Shown: in pieces, positions 22,542 to 34,632 of the stretch
Numbering within the stretch: the first letter of the stretch is position 1
Layout of the letters: every line of letters begins with the position of its first letter
Source of the DNA: Oxytricha trifallax
Lineage: Eukaryota; Ciliophora; Spirotrichea; Sporadotrichida; Oxytrichidae
Assembly (NCBI GenBank): GCA_000711775.1
Contig: ARYC01001194.1
Coordinates: 1-64,000 of the forward strand
Reading direction: 5' to 3'
DNA: 64,000 nt
Translations under genes and position numbers: made by a program
The notes under the pieces: generated by a model
The model's input: the letters and a program-made list of their open reading frames with translations, nothing else
Told to the model about the DNA's origin: nothing
Databases searched by the model: none

Positions 22542-25500
22542 ATGCCTAAAGAGATTGCAGATAGATACTTACTAAAAATGCCACCTGTAGGCGAAGGTCG
22601 TTTTGGTAGAGTATATAGAGCTAAGGATTATAGGACATAGAAAAAGGTAGCCATTAAAGTCGTAAGTAAATAAGTTTTAATCATTGAAACTAAAAGTAAT
22701 AAACGAAAGTTACTTAAAAATAAGCTTTAAAAGGATAGATATCAATTTTTGACATCTTGCAAATATTGTTTATTTGTCCATAACCTCTTAAATCTGATTA
22801 TCAAACTTTGCATTTTATTATCACAGCTAATCTTTTACAAACTTAACAAATAATTTATATAAAAATTTATTAGTAATCTTGATTGTAGATGGCAGGGCAG
22901 TTTAAATATCAATACACTTAAGAAGTCCAAATTTTATAAGTTATTAATAAAGCTAAGCTTTTTGGGTTTCTAAAATTATTGGACTGTGGCTATGAAAATA
23001 ATTAATATTATATTGTAACAGAGCTTCTTGGAGAAAACTTACAATAACTTATGGGGAAATGCTATTCACTTTGATTTTAAAAATTGAATATTTTTCATTT
23101 TATTATGAATATAAATCATTAAAATCGTTAAAGGGTTAGAAATAAATATTAAATAAAATGCGCTGGTAAAAAATTCAGAATAGAGACTGCTATGAAACTA
23201 ACTATCTAAATGTTTAATAGAATTCGAGAATTGCATAGAAGTGGATTTGTACATCGAGATATAAAACTAAATAATTATGTTTGCGCTTTAACAGATGAAG
23301 ATTTTTAAATTATGTAGAAATATATTCTAATTATAAGATAAAAATTATTTTAATTCTTAATTATTAAATATTAGATCCAGTCAAGAGTGCTTTATTGAAG
23401 AAAAAGCCAAGAGAATTATAAATTAAACAGAATAAAGATAATTAAGCATAAAATTTGTAATATAGTTTATGTTTTTAATTAGAAAATAAAAATATAATTA
23501 AGAAGACGATGGAGATGATGGAACAGTATATCTAATTGATTATGGAATTACAAAGAAAGTAGAAAATCAAGAGCTTTAACAGAAAATATAGCAATAAATT
23601 TAACTTGCATCTTCTCCTATGATTTATGCACGTTAAAATACTTTCGAAGACAAAAATGACAATTTCTTGGAAAAATCTCCTCTTAACAAATCAGGATAGA
23701 AAAAGGAAAGGCAATTTGTTGGAACTTTTATTTTTGCAAGCATAAGCTAACTTAAAAAAGAGCGTAAGTTTTGATTCTTTGAAAAGATTCATATACAATC
23801 ACCTACGATTTATTGTTAAGTTAAGAAATTCTAAAACTAAATTAATGTATTTAGCAATGACATACAAGGATGATTTGGAGTCACTTGGCTATATTATAGT
23901 TGGCATGATAACTGGATCCTTACCTTGGAAAGATTTGTGTAATGCCAAATTGGATGATAACTTGGACCAACTTATTAAACTAAGAAACCCAAAGACACTC
24001 TGTGCTCATCTACCAAGTAATGATTATACCTATCATAATTGTTATTTACAGGGGAGATATCTCAATTCATATATGACATACAGAAACTTAAAGCAGACGA
24101 AATGATAAAATACAAGTACTTTAAAGGTCTTCTTATGAGAGTCTATAAAACTATAAATTATACTGAGAATTTCAAGTACGATTGGATCTTAGAGGAGGAA
24201 AAACTTAAAGAGGAGTATTTTAGGGGTCTAACTAAAAATAAAATAGGGGAGGACTTATTGAGCAATAGACAAGACTAAAAAGAAATCAGCTCTCCTGCTA
24301 ACCCTAGTTAAAATGTGAATATAAATTAAAATAGCAGGTAAGGATTTTCAAAATTCTTAATAGCTTACGAATTTCTTATCTATATTATAGAAACATGAAT
24401 AATATTGACATTAAAATCAGCGACTTATCTTACACATTCCATAAAAAGGATAAGAGAAAGCCAAGTTTAAATAATGTTCCTCAAAGTATGTTGAACTCAA
24501 GCATGACACCAGGCATGTCATAGTTTAAAAAATAGAGAAACATGTAACCATTAATGATAGATCCAAAGAAAAACAGAGGAGTTAGCAACAATCATAATGA
24601 TTTAACGCCGAGTTCACCATTTATCAATGTAAGTTAAATAGAAATTATAACTTTACATCAAGCTTATTTGGTCTTGTACAAAACCTTTTAGAATTTCTAG
24701 AATGGTTTTAAATCAAGTTTTAATTGATTTTCCTAATTTTATATCATTAAGCTTAGTTTGAAATAAAAAAACCTTAAAATGTATATCACTCCTCAAACAT
24801 AATGATTAAGGATTTATTGTAAAAAAGAAATGAATGAGAAGATATTAAAATAAAATATCTAATCATTAATGGTCCAATTTATAATTACTTATATTTATAT
24901 GATTTTTTTTGTAATTAGGCAGAATACAAAATGGAAAGTGTAAAATAAAATAGGTTATTTGAGCATACTTATTTTATAATCTATCATTAGCATTATATAT
25001 TTGTTGATCATAGTAATGAAAAGAACTACCATTTAAGAAATTACTTAGAAATAAAAACAAAATATTTTTTTTAGTAAATGAATTATTTTATATTATAATT
25101 CCACATATTATTTTGCTTGTATTATATTTATTAAATCTTTACTTTAGAAAGATTACCTAAATAGTGCAGTAAAATCAGGAAAGAGATAAGTCATTAAGCG
25201 TTATAAGAGTAAGTTATAAATAATAAGCATAATTCCAAAATTAATGTATTTTATCAGAAAAGATAAAAATAAAGAAAGGAGCCACAGTAGAAGGAAATAT
25301 AAACGAAGATGATGAAGTAATAATTTTCACACTAATTTCCTTATTTTATTTTAAATAGAATGGTTCAGAAGAAAGTGATTCAGATGAGGAGCACAAAGAC
25401 AGCACTAATCATGACAAAGGTATTCATATATTTTTATAAAAATAGAGTAATTTTTAGAGAAAATGAAAAATGGAATAGACGACAGCATACAAGATATTAG

Positions 25501-26367
25501 CAACGACTCAGATACAGAGTAAAAACTGCATTAATAAAATCAAAGTTCTGATTAAAATAATTCTCAAAATTAAAGCATACTCAGTTTTATTGGATATTGT
25601 TATAGTAATTAATAAAAACAGAAATCTCAATATTTAAATTTAGAGAGTCTTGAAATTCTAATGAATCTATAGAACAGGAAGTCTATATTACCAGAAAGAA
25701 GACGTTAGGGCATTAGATTGAATCCAGGGGAGTTAATGTCATTTATGCCTTATGGTGAAGAAAAGGGAACTTCTAGTAACCATTTGCAGTTTGGATTAGA
25801 TTAAATTTAGAGTAATATTTAAGTCTAAAGCAATAATAACAACATCCCAGTAAGCAAGCTAAGCAATAACTTTAGGGTAGAAATATATAAAAAAAAACTT
25901 AATTTAGTTTTGTTTAACAGTGAATGATTTATGAAAAATTATTGATTAAATTTAAAACTTTGGATTGAATAACAATAGCACTTTGAAACCCCCTCCACCC
26001 AGAGAAAACTAGTTCTTAAGACTCTAAACTGGAGAGGTAAACGAGTGTGACTTATCTGAGGGTGAGGTAGACATCACCAATAATCACCTTATTTATTTAT
26101 AAAGCCGTTTTTATTTCTCATTACTATTTTTTTTAATATAATAATATGGAGAGGTATACATTCGAGGACCCAAAGTAGAAAGTGAAGGATTCAAGATTCA
26201 GGCAATTTATAGATCTAAAAGACTAAGAGAAATTTTCAAAATCTGATTCAAGAGTGGGAAACGGAACCAAAATATTCAAAGCAGAGGATGAAGAAATAAA
26301 AGTACAATAAAATTATTAAGGTAAAAAGAGTAGCAATTTTGTTGGGCCAAGGCCAAGCTCAGATTGA
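22542..26367 (+). CDS. CK1-family protein kinase with long disordered tail
   Basis: Casein-kinase-1-type Ser/Thr kinase. ATG 22542 opens PKEIADRYLLKMPPVGEGRF; the glycine loop is GEGRFGRVY and the ATP lysine lies in KKVAIKV. After an interrupted region come LLDCGYENNQYYIVTELLGE and the catalytic loop HRSGFVHRDIKLNNYV (HRD and N present). The metal-binding motif is DYG (YLIDYGITKKVE) rather than DFG. FVGTFIFAS matches the CK1 substrate-loop GTxxYAS. Then YKDDLESLGYIIVGMITGSL, PWKDL and a C-lobe up to about 24280. From there to TGA 26365-26367 the protein is Q/N/S-rich with acidic patches (NGSEESDSDEEHKDS). Introns and AT-rich insertions are frequent; 22660-22890 is an unexplained gap between the ATP lysine and the following helix. 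All catalytic residues look present, so it is probably active. Confidence 0.75.
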
Positions 26368-26686
26368 GAATCATAAGTCAAAACATATGCAAATAATTTC
26401 TAAATTATTAATACTCAATTACACAACAGAAGTTATGTGGGAAAACATATTGTTAAGCAATGTGTATTACTTTAATGATTGATCTAAATATAATTGAGAA
26501 TTATGATAATTATAGTTTTATAAGTAAGCTAACGTTAATAATTTAATTTTCACATTTTAAAATAACTTACCTATCACATATACTTTGTAATTCTTTTATC
26601 AATTAATAATTTAAAATTTATCATGATTACTGTTTGAAATATTTTTGATTTAATTTTTAATAAAGAATAATTATAATTAAAAAAAT

Positions 26687-27430
26687 ATGTATTCCTTAAC
26701 TGGTAGACTAAATACTATCGCATTCAACACATTGTTAATTTTGACATTCTTGTCAACTCTCAATTATTTTTCAGTGTATTTCTATCAGAAGCAACCTGTT
26801 TTACTAAAGGGTTTAGAAATAAGAGACTTCGATACTTTTGTGAAAGATAACTATATCAATGAAAATATTTCATTTTTTAAGATTTAAAAATAAATTTCCT
26901 CAGATCAATTGCATTAATTTTTCATAATGAAGACGCAATGAGTTTCTAATTTGATTTGAAAGTAGACTTGAGACCATTATTCAATTGGAATACCAACATT
27001 ATTTTTGTGTATCTCTCTTGCGAATTCAACACAACTAAGAGTCAACTCAACTAAATTACTATAAATTATAAATCTTTATTTTATGGCAATATAGTTTTGT
27101 TATACTTTCTATTTTCATTTTTTAGCAGTTTATAATGTTACTTTCTGGGATTAGAGAGTTCAGAGATTTGAATCTTAACACCACATTCTCGATTTGCAAG
27201 GGGAGTACCCAGAGTATTACATGACCGACATCAATAAAGATTTGAGGGATAAGGAATTGACTTGCTATATCAACTGGGAGCAGATGCCAATAGTAGGGGC
27301 TAGTTTTGGAAGCAGAATGGAAATTGGGAAAATCAAGACACCTAAGAATTATATATCAAAATCAAGAAGAAAGTATTTTTATTTTTAAAAAAAAAACTCA
27401 TTTTTTATAAATATTTATTAAATTTTATGA
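26687..27430 (+). CDS. Signal peptidase complex subunit 3 (SPC3/SPCS3)
   Basis: Non-catalytic ER-membrane subunit of signal peptidase. ATG 26687 begins YSLTGRLNTIAFNTLLILTF, the basic start plus single transmembrane segment of SPC3 proteins. The lumenal part contains FQFDLKVDLRPLFNWNTNII, FVYLSCEFNTTKSQLN, then VTFWDQRVQRFE, YYMTDINKDLRDKELTCYIN, WEQMPIVGASFG and the basic C-terminus NYISKSRRKYFYF, all in family order and at family length (about 180 residues). An AT-rich intron lies near 27050-27125. The end is ragged: the TAA after FYF is glutamine here and the first TGA is 27428-27430, unless an intron intervenes. Confidence 0.85.
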
Positions 27431-27689
27431 CTAATTTCATATAAGACTATAAAGTACTACCCAGGACCAGAGGGAAGAGAATCAAATTATTGATAGTAAT
27501 CATTCATAAGATATGTATATAATTCATTTAATTTTCAACTTAGACACGTTGCAAATCTAAACTATATTCAATGATTCATTATTGATTCACTCAAATACCA
27601 TTTCACTTTAATATCACATTGTAAAATACATAATATTTCTGAGTATTTTTGAATTTGAAAATTATTGATAAATTGTAATATTTATAAAC

Positions 27690-28678
27690 ATGAAAACCTA
27701 AAATACATTCAATTCCGCCCAGACTTTCCAATAGTAAATCAACGAGTCGCAAACCCATATAGAAAACGACTTCTCCCCTCAAAGTTAAAAGATCCTCCCT
27801 CAAGAAAGCTCTCTATCGCCAGGAAAAGAAGTTCACAACAGAATAAATTCTTCAATTATTGATCAAAACTAGCATTTAGTCCTACACTAATTTAACTTCT
27901 AGAATTAAAACGAGGCAAGTTTGGACCATCCATTTATGCAATCTAAAAAGATAATTATCTCTCAAAGAGACTAAACTTTCGGTAATTCTCCTTCATCAGT
28001 TAGCAGATAAATTCATCAACACTAAAACAGCTATGAAAGCATGAATGAGTAGAAATAAGTCCTAGGGAATTAATAAGAAAATAGCTTGAAAGCTTCACCA
28101 CTCAAGGATGGAAAAATTGACATGCTATTACTGCAAATATAATAAAAACTCAATGAGACAAGTCCATCAAGAACACCTAAAATTATCTTAAGTGATGAAA
28201 AAGGACAAGAATCAAATTTACAAGATTAATCACTAATTATTTATACAGAAATATATAGTCTAAGATTATTTTCATTTTTTTACTATGTTAATTTAATTTA
28301 AGATGACAATTAATCTCCAGTAAGAACTAAAAATAAAACAATAAATTAAAGAGATCATTAAAAACTCAAAGAATTTTATCAGAATACAGTATAATTCAAA
28401 GAGCAGCTCAGTTAATTGAAAGATAGAATAAAAGAGCTAAATTCACACGCAGATGACTATGGTCATAAATTTCAAGTAAGTTAGGGAGAAAATTATATCT
28501 TTCAGTTATTTTTTTTGGAATTATTTATAAAACTTCTATTATTTATAGGAATTTCAAAGTGGATTAGTCGATTATAGCAGTAAAAACCAATACATTTAAG
28601 AATAATTACAGTCCTTAAAAGAATTCAACCCTTCTAGAGGAGTGATGTAGAGAAATGAGAATTTATGAATATTATCAT
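27690..28678 (+). CDS. Q/N/S-rich coiled-coil protein, unrecognised
   Basis: ATG 27690 opens KTQNTFNSAQTFQQQINESQ, and the frame stays open with many TAA/TAG glutamines through KKIIISQRDQTFGNSPSSVS and SPSRTPKIILSDEKGQES. After short AT-rich gaps (about 28260-28310 and 28480-28550) a heptad-like segment QLSQLKDRIKELNSHADDYG and SLKEFNPSRGVMQRNE end at TGA 28676-28678. A low-complexity N-terminus followed by a coiled coil suggests a structural or scaffold protein. No family recognised. Confidence 0.55.
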
Positions 28679-28855
28679 TATTTCTTAATAATTATTTAAA
28701 ACTTAAGTGAAATTCGTTTGATAAATTAAAGCTATTATGAATTATAATTTAAAGATATGTATAAATAAAGACACACTTTGCGGATATTCATAAGCACAGA
28801 TTTACTGATAGAATTATGTGATACGATTTATAGATAGTGCACTGTATTTTATTAT

Positions 28856-29781
28856 TCATGCAAAATTGTACTTTGATATGATCTCCCTGAACCTCCTATC
28901 ATTCTCTTGTACCTCGGGGATAGTCGACATTTTATTGAACCAGGCAAAAACATTTGGGTTTTCTCTGCTCTCTATTTATTTTCTATGCAAAGCCAAAATT
29001 GTCGAGATTTCGTTATATATTTAAATATCTGCTACTGTTACTTCTTCCCCACAGAAAAATTCATATCTCTATAGTTTTTTATCTAGCATGTGCAAGATCA
29101 TGTTTAAAAATGAAATTAAGAGTGTGTATTACAAAATTTTCCATTCAAAATTCCAATATATAAAAACAATCTTAATTTAAGAGATCATGTTGAATTCTTC
29201 TAAAGTGGCTTTAATGTCTTCTTATTAGTATTATTTCTCGCCAAAGGCTTGTGGACCTATAATCATTCTTATAAGTCGCTAGCTTGTCACCCTCATTATA
29301 GATTAGAACCAGAGCAGTATTTTATCTATTAATGGTTTTACTTCTAAGGGGTATAGCTTATTTCTTATGGGTTTAATAAAAATAACATTAAAAATATTTA
29401 AAAATATATCAACGAAAAGGTTCATGCTTATTGACCAGATAGTTTAGAAAGACTAAATAGCCACCTAAAATTAGAAACCTTCCTTCTTGTATCGTAGGCA
29501 GGGACCCAGTAGGATTCAATTTTATGTATTCTTCCCTCTTATGATCTCCCTTGAATTAATCTACTGCATGGAATTGATGTGGAATTTAAAATGTTATAAA
29601 AGTTAATATTATCAATTGAAATCTCAGAATAAACCTAATTAATAATTAATAGAACTTATCCCATTTCTATCATGCACATTATAGTTCTAGTCTCTGGAGA
29701 GAAGTGATCTCCATATACAGTCAAGATACCAGAGCCTGGCTTTTCGAGAGTGTTGTTCGCTGACCCACAGATCTAACCCAT
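28856..29781 (-). CDS. Glutathione S-transferase, theta-like
   Basis: Conjugates glutathione to electrophiles; cytosolic. ATG 29779-29781 opens GQICGSANNTLEKPGSGI, and the thioredoxin-fold start reads LTVYGDHFSPETRTIMCMIE. Further pieces: KREEYIKLNPTGSLPTIQEG (cis-proline region NPTGSLPTI), RFLILGGYLVFLNYLVNKHE (helix that normally carries the ES/glutathione contact), then FGEKQYQQEDIKATLEEFN, and the helical C-domain YEFFCGEEVTVADIQIYNEI (the N-capping TVAD motif), NPNVFAWFNKMSTIPEVQ, stop TGA 28856-28858. Pieces are separated by AT-rich insertions near 29170, 29385 and 29610. The usual E-S pair after LP is not obvious here (ILGGYL), so the glutathione site may be altered. An unusual extra N-terminal leader of about 20 residues precedes the fold. 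Confidence 0.8.
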
Positions 29782-29894
29782 TTTTTATATTAATCAATCT
29801 AATAATTTATATAAAACAGAATTCTAAATTCACTTCTTTAATTAGTTGAATATATCACAATGATTAAAGATTTTATAATTTAATTAATCTAATC

Positions 29895-32055
29895 ATGAAA
29901 CTTGCAACCATCTTGCTATCTGTTATTGGATTTGCAACTCATCAAGCTATGAGTGCAGAGGTTTTACACACTATTCATGACTCACCCAACCATCACTGTA
30001 ACAAACTTTTCGATGTGCTTGAAGAAGATAACTATGGTATATATTTTATAATCAATTTTCTTTAATTTATACAAAAACCTAAATATCCTATTTTGCTAAG
30101 TAAATAAGTTTTCCAAAAATACTTTGCATAATTTTGTTATTTATTGGCATTATTGAAGAAATCTTCAACTGTGAAAAGTCGCACAACGATAAATGCGTGA
30201 AAGATCAGCCATTTAACAATCAGCCCTTTGAATGTCTGAAAGAGCTTAACCAAATTTTATTCAATGACAACTTCGATGCCATCACTTATGGTTACTCTCA
30301 AAACAAAGTCAGCCTTATGAAGTTTCTAGGAAATAACATTGCCTTGACTACTTTAGACGATCCAGATTTCCTGTCTCTAATTCTCTTTAACGAGTTTTTT
30401 ACTGCAGAAATGTTTAAGGTTTTTCTAGAATCCCTGACAAGCAACCAATTCATTATGGACTAAAAGATTGCTATATTGAATACAATGTTTGCTGAGCTTA
30501 ACTTGAGAGCTAGAATCGTTACTGAAGAGAAAGATTTGAAGGAGATCTAGAAAGCTGGAGATATGCTAAGATGCAAAATGTACGATTAGTTCCTTAGAGT
30601 ATACTATGCATTAGCTTTCTCACTTAATGGGAAAGTTCAATTTGAAAGATTACACATTTTTAATAAAGATGATTCTAAGAAAATGAGTAAGAAATACTAA
30701 GTATATAGCAAAAGAAAATGTCCACTTACTCTCTTATTTTTATTAACAAATTGCACTGTTTATAAATAACTTACACGTAGACATGTTTAATTTAGTATCT
30801 TAGCCAGTAATTGATAGATTCCTGTAAGTGAAGGACAACAACACTTTCGTGTACCTCGGCCCCCTAAGAGAGGAGCCAAAGAGATAACCAGACGAAGATG
30901 ATGAGGACTATGAAGAAAGAATTAGGTAAGAGAAGTAGTAAGCAGCTAAAGAAGGCCCTAAGTTTACCAATAAGCCATTAGCAAAGACTATCCCCATTCC
31001 CTTTGATGAATTGAACCTCTTTGTCGCTTAAGTCGTTGACAATCTGTACACTCCACAAAAGAAGAAGACTATATAAAAGTTAATTTTTACTTAGATTCTC
31101 TTAAAATGATAAAAACTTAAAAAAGTAATAATTTAAAGACTGTGAACATCGAGAAAGTCTTAGCAAGATTTGAAGAGATTATTGCTGAATAGGAAGTATT
31201 CAGACAAAGCATTAAAAATAAGCCAGTGTACACAATTCTTAAGGAGACTGCAGATCCCATTCTTTTTGGAACTGATAAATTTGAGGGACTTAGATACATC
31301 CTTGATAAGATTAGAGACTATAAATGCACATTACCATAATAATAAAGATAAAAAACTCTCATTTCATTTATTTAGATATAAACTCGAATTTATTTAATTT
31401 TAATGCCCTAACATTGAAATTAACAGATTTAAGGGTAAGGTTCTCACTCAAACTAAGTTCTTTGAAGAAGAGCAAAGATACAAATTATAGAAATATAAAT
31501 TCAACATAAATATTTTATTATATTATAAACTATATTATTGTAGGAATACATTCGATTTGGGAAAATGAATTAAATTAAAATTTATTTAATTATTAATTAC
31601 CTTCAGTTATGTTTTTGGAAAATGTCTCCAAGGCCTAATAATATTATACTCTATGGATAGCGCATTAAAATTAAGACGGTGGTTGTTATAGCTATAATGA
31701 TTTTATCTCTTCTCCCAAGCGAGAAAAACCCCTTTTACTATTTTTGGGAGTTAGCTCAAAATCAAAAAATCTCGCTTCCTATGATGATATAGGAATATTG
31801 CCAATAGTAAAGTCCAGCTAAAATTGCGGGATCTACCGTTGAATCGACTCAAATTTGAATTTTGAGACACTTTGAAATTCATAACTGCCATGATTTTGAT
31901 ATTTAATTAATTTAATTTTAATTCATTTTCCCAAATCGAATGTATTCCTACAATATTGAAAATTAGTAGCCATTTTGGATTCATACCTTAACCCAGTTAA
32001 TAACGAAGCTAAACCTGAAGAATAAGCTGAAGAAGTCAAGAAACAAGACCTTTGA
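29895..32055 (+). CDS. Secreted protein with charged middle, unrecognised
   Basis: ATG 29895 opens a signal peptide, KLATILLSVIGFATHQAMSA. The following ectodomain has scattered cysteines (HHCNKLFDV, FNCEKSHNDKCVKDQPF, PFECLKELNQIL). A helical part (QKIAILNTMFAELNLRARIV) leads into a strongly acidic/basic segment, REEPKRQPDEDDEDYEERIR, then FDELNLFVAQVVDNLYTPQK, an EKVLARFEEIIAEQE helix and ILFGTDKFEGLRYILDKIRD. The last piece, SYLNPVNNEAKPEEQAEEVK, ends at TGA 32053-32055. A MITE (31548-31953) lies between the last two pieces, presumably within an IES. Several insertions interrupt the gene. No family recognised; that all pieces form one gene is inferred from strand, order and the absence of another start. 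Confidence 0.55.
31548..31953. mobile_element. TTGTAGG MITE, copy 1
   Basis: Terminal inverted repeats of more than 35 bp beginning TTGTAGGAATACATTCGATT, flanked by TA at 31546-31547 and 31954-31955. Interior shows further inverted symmetry and the family word AGCTGGACTTTAC/AGTAAAGTCCAGCT. 406 bp, no coding capacity. It sits inside the secreted-protein gene. TA duplication suggests a Tc1/mariner-type transposase acting in trans. Confidence 0.88.
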
Positions 32056-32191
32056 AATTGCTTATTATTTTTACACGTATCAATTAAGATTTAATATCTT
32101 TTCTCTAAAGTCGTGCTTTTTATATCATTTGACTATTTTGTATTAAATTTTTAGTTAAATTCTTGATCAAAGAAATAATTTTAATAATAAA

Positions 32192-33661
32192 ATGTCAAGT
32201 AACAGAAAGCAGAGCACAAAATCAAAGATGCAAGGAAAATAAAAAGATCTGCAGACAATTAGCGAATTCTGGAAGTAACACCCCACTCACTATTATATAA
32301 GATAAACTATCGTTATTTTACTTGAAGTAGGGTTTATGGCGGTGTGTGCGGCTATGCTCGGAGTTGAGGCTGACCTTGAATGTTTAGACTAAGAATAGAC
32401 TAAAGTTGATCATTGGTATAGAGAAGCATTAAATTTTTATTTTTTAAGGATATGCAATTGAATGTCCCTCCTCCCCTATTAAACTTAAAAATCTAAGTTT
32501 AGCATTAATTTGTCTTATAGTGGTCCATTTGTTCCAAATAATCAAGTCCTTTTATTACGCAGTAAAACTAAAAAGTGAATAAAATGAAAGTTTCTTAAAA
32601 TGCTGCCTCTCTTGCACCTGCTGCTACACCTTAGGAATTGCTGTCTTTGTTCAAGTGGTTTATTTCAAGTATGATCAATAATGTAAAATGTATTCTATAA
32701 TTAGCTATTTTATGTTTATTTTTAACATATTTATGATCCGATTTGCAGAGACGCCTTGCCAGGCATGAATACATGGCTCAGAGCAGAAGTCATAATATTT
32801 TATTCCTATATCCTACTGGAATTACTCTAAGCAATAATAATGTGCAGGATTATGATAATTAAGCACAAAAAGAAATTAGAGAAAGATGCTGAATTATTAA
32901 AAGATTAGCATGAAAAATTATAGAATCAGAAGAATAATTTAGAAATTTACCTTACTTAATTTAATTTTTATAGGTTTTTTTAATAAAATTAAGTTTATTA
33001 ATATTTATAAGAATAATTAGGAAAATCAGATTCATTTGCCACCAAGTCAATAAAACCTTAACTATTTTTTATTAGAAATTATAAAATTTTAATTAAATAT
33101 TTCAATTTATTATATATTAACTAAAAGATATAAGACAATTAAAAAAATCTCTAAGTTTTATCAATTAATGAGACATCTCAGAGAGTAAATGAAAAATAAG
33201 TTGTAAATGGGATATTATAGGGTAAAATAGTCAGAACGAATGATATAGAAATTAAAATAGATGAGGCAGATGAAAACGTTTAAGAAAACAATAGCAAGGA
33301 AGACTTAATATTATTTAATATAAAATGCCTTAATATTATAATTTGTTATTTTATGGTTATCTATTTTTAATTTTGAGTCTAATTTAAGAGAAGAAATTTG
33401 AAGTTATCATAAAAGTAATGTCAGTTTATTTTTAATTAATTAAATTTTTATAAAATCCCAAAGCAAATAAAAATCAAGAAGTTATATTTTTCTTTTACTA
33501 AAATAAAACATTTAATTTATTTTGAATTTTATATTCTATAAAATATTCCAAATTTATTGATAATGAGTCCAAGTACCGACAATATATAAATAAAAAAGCC
33601 CTATCAAAATATTCAAAATATTGACAACAATTCGCGAATGTCTTCTAACGCCAAAGAGTGA
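32192..33661 (+). CDS. Multi-pass membrane protein, unrecognised
   Basis: ATG 32192 begins SSNRKQSTKSKMQGKQKDLQ, a basic cytoplasmic start. Hydrophobic segments follow: TIVILLEVGFMAVCAAMLGV, LSLALICLIVVHLFQIIKSF, a cysteine-rich CCLSCTCCYTLGIAVFVQVV, and AEVIIFYSYILLELLQAIIM, so about four membrane spans. A helical charged segment (KHKKKLEKDAELLKDQHEKL) and an acidic tail (DIEIKIDEADENVQENNSKE) come next. The final piece SPSTDNIQIKKPYQNIQN ends with TGA 33659-33661; linking it to the gene is inference. The topology and CCxxCxCC patch do not identify a family for me. Confidence 0.55.
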
Positions 33662-34632
33662 TATTTTGTGATTAGTATTCAGAAAAGATTAATAATTATA
33701 TAGATTTATTTTGGTTTTTTTTTAAGTTCTTTTATTTCTTTATATTTGCCAATATATGAAATACATTGAAAAAACTTTTAATACTCAAATTGGGTAAACT
33801 TTGATTAAAATAATTTCAAATTTAAAGTGATATTAATAAAAATTATTTAGAAAAATAGTATTAAATGTATATAATATTTGCTAATGATAAGCTATAGGCG
33901 TAAAATTTAATATTTACGTTTATTAAAGTTACTGTCAAAATGGTGAACTTGTTATAGCAAGACAAAATTATAACACAATAAATAACAAAAAATCATATAA
34001 ATATCAAAAATAACATTAAAGATTTAACTAAATTTTGATATAAATTACATTATCTAATGTTATTATCTTGATATAAGAATAGCTACATAAAATTACTACA
34101 TAGTTAATTTATTATAAAAATTAAATTTATATGTCTTAAGAGAGAAAAAATTATCCATAAATAACAAACTAATTTAATATAAAATTATGTATTTATAATA
34201 AAATAATATTCTCATGTTTATCATACGATAAAATTTAGAATTTGATTCTAAAAAGCAAGATTATCTTAATTTTTTAATAATTAATTTTATTTTATTGATT
34301 TTTATATTAAGAACTGCCAAAATTAACTATTTATCTAAAACGCAAAATATCCTTGTTAAAAAATACTTTTTGTAACAATTTTAAGAAATAAAAATTTTAT
34401 AACTTAAACTAAAAAAAATATTAAGTTAATCATTTTTTCAACAAGATTTTTATATTTTACACTTAAGTAATATGGCTTGAAAATAAAATCAGTCTAGTGG
34501 CTAAGACTGAGAAGGGAATTATTGTATTTTACAAATTGAAATCAATTATAGTCTGTTAAAGTCTCTCTTTTTATCTGAGTAATTCAAATATTAGTATAGA
34601 ATTAAGCGAGGTAGTCAAAACCCTTTTAAAAA
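33662..34632. other. AT-rich spacer
   Basis: No coding-like frame. A short hairpin word (AGTCTAGTGGCTAAGACT near 34491) is the only structure noted; it does not extend to a tRNA fold. Confidence 0.5.

Noticed and set aside
28818-29163. Two plus-strand frames of 68-69 codons
   Set aside because: They lie opposite the GST C-terminal domain on the minus strand, which has family matches (TVADIQIYNEI).
34485-34530. Possible tRNA or small RNA
   Set aside because: A short palindromic hairpin only, with no cloverleaf.
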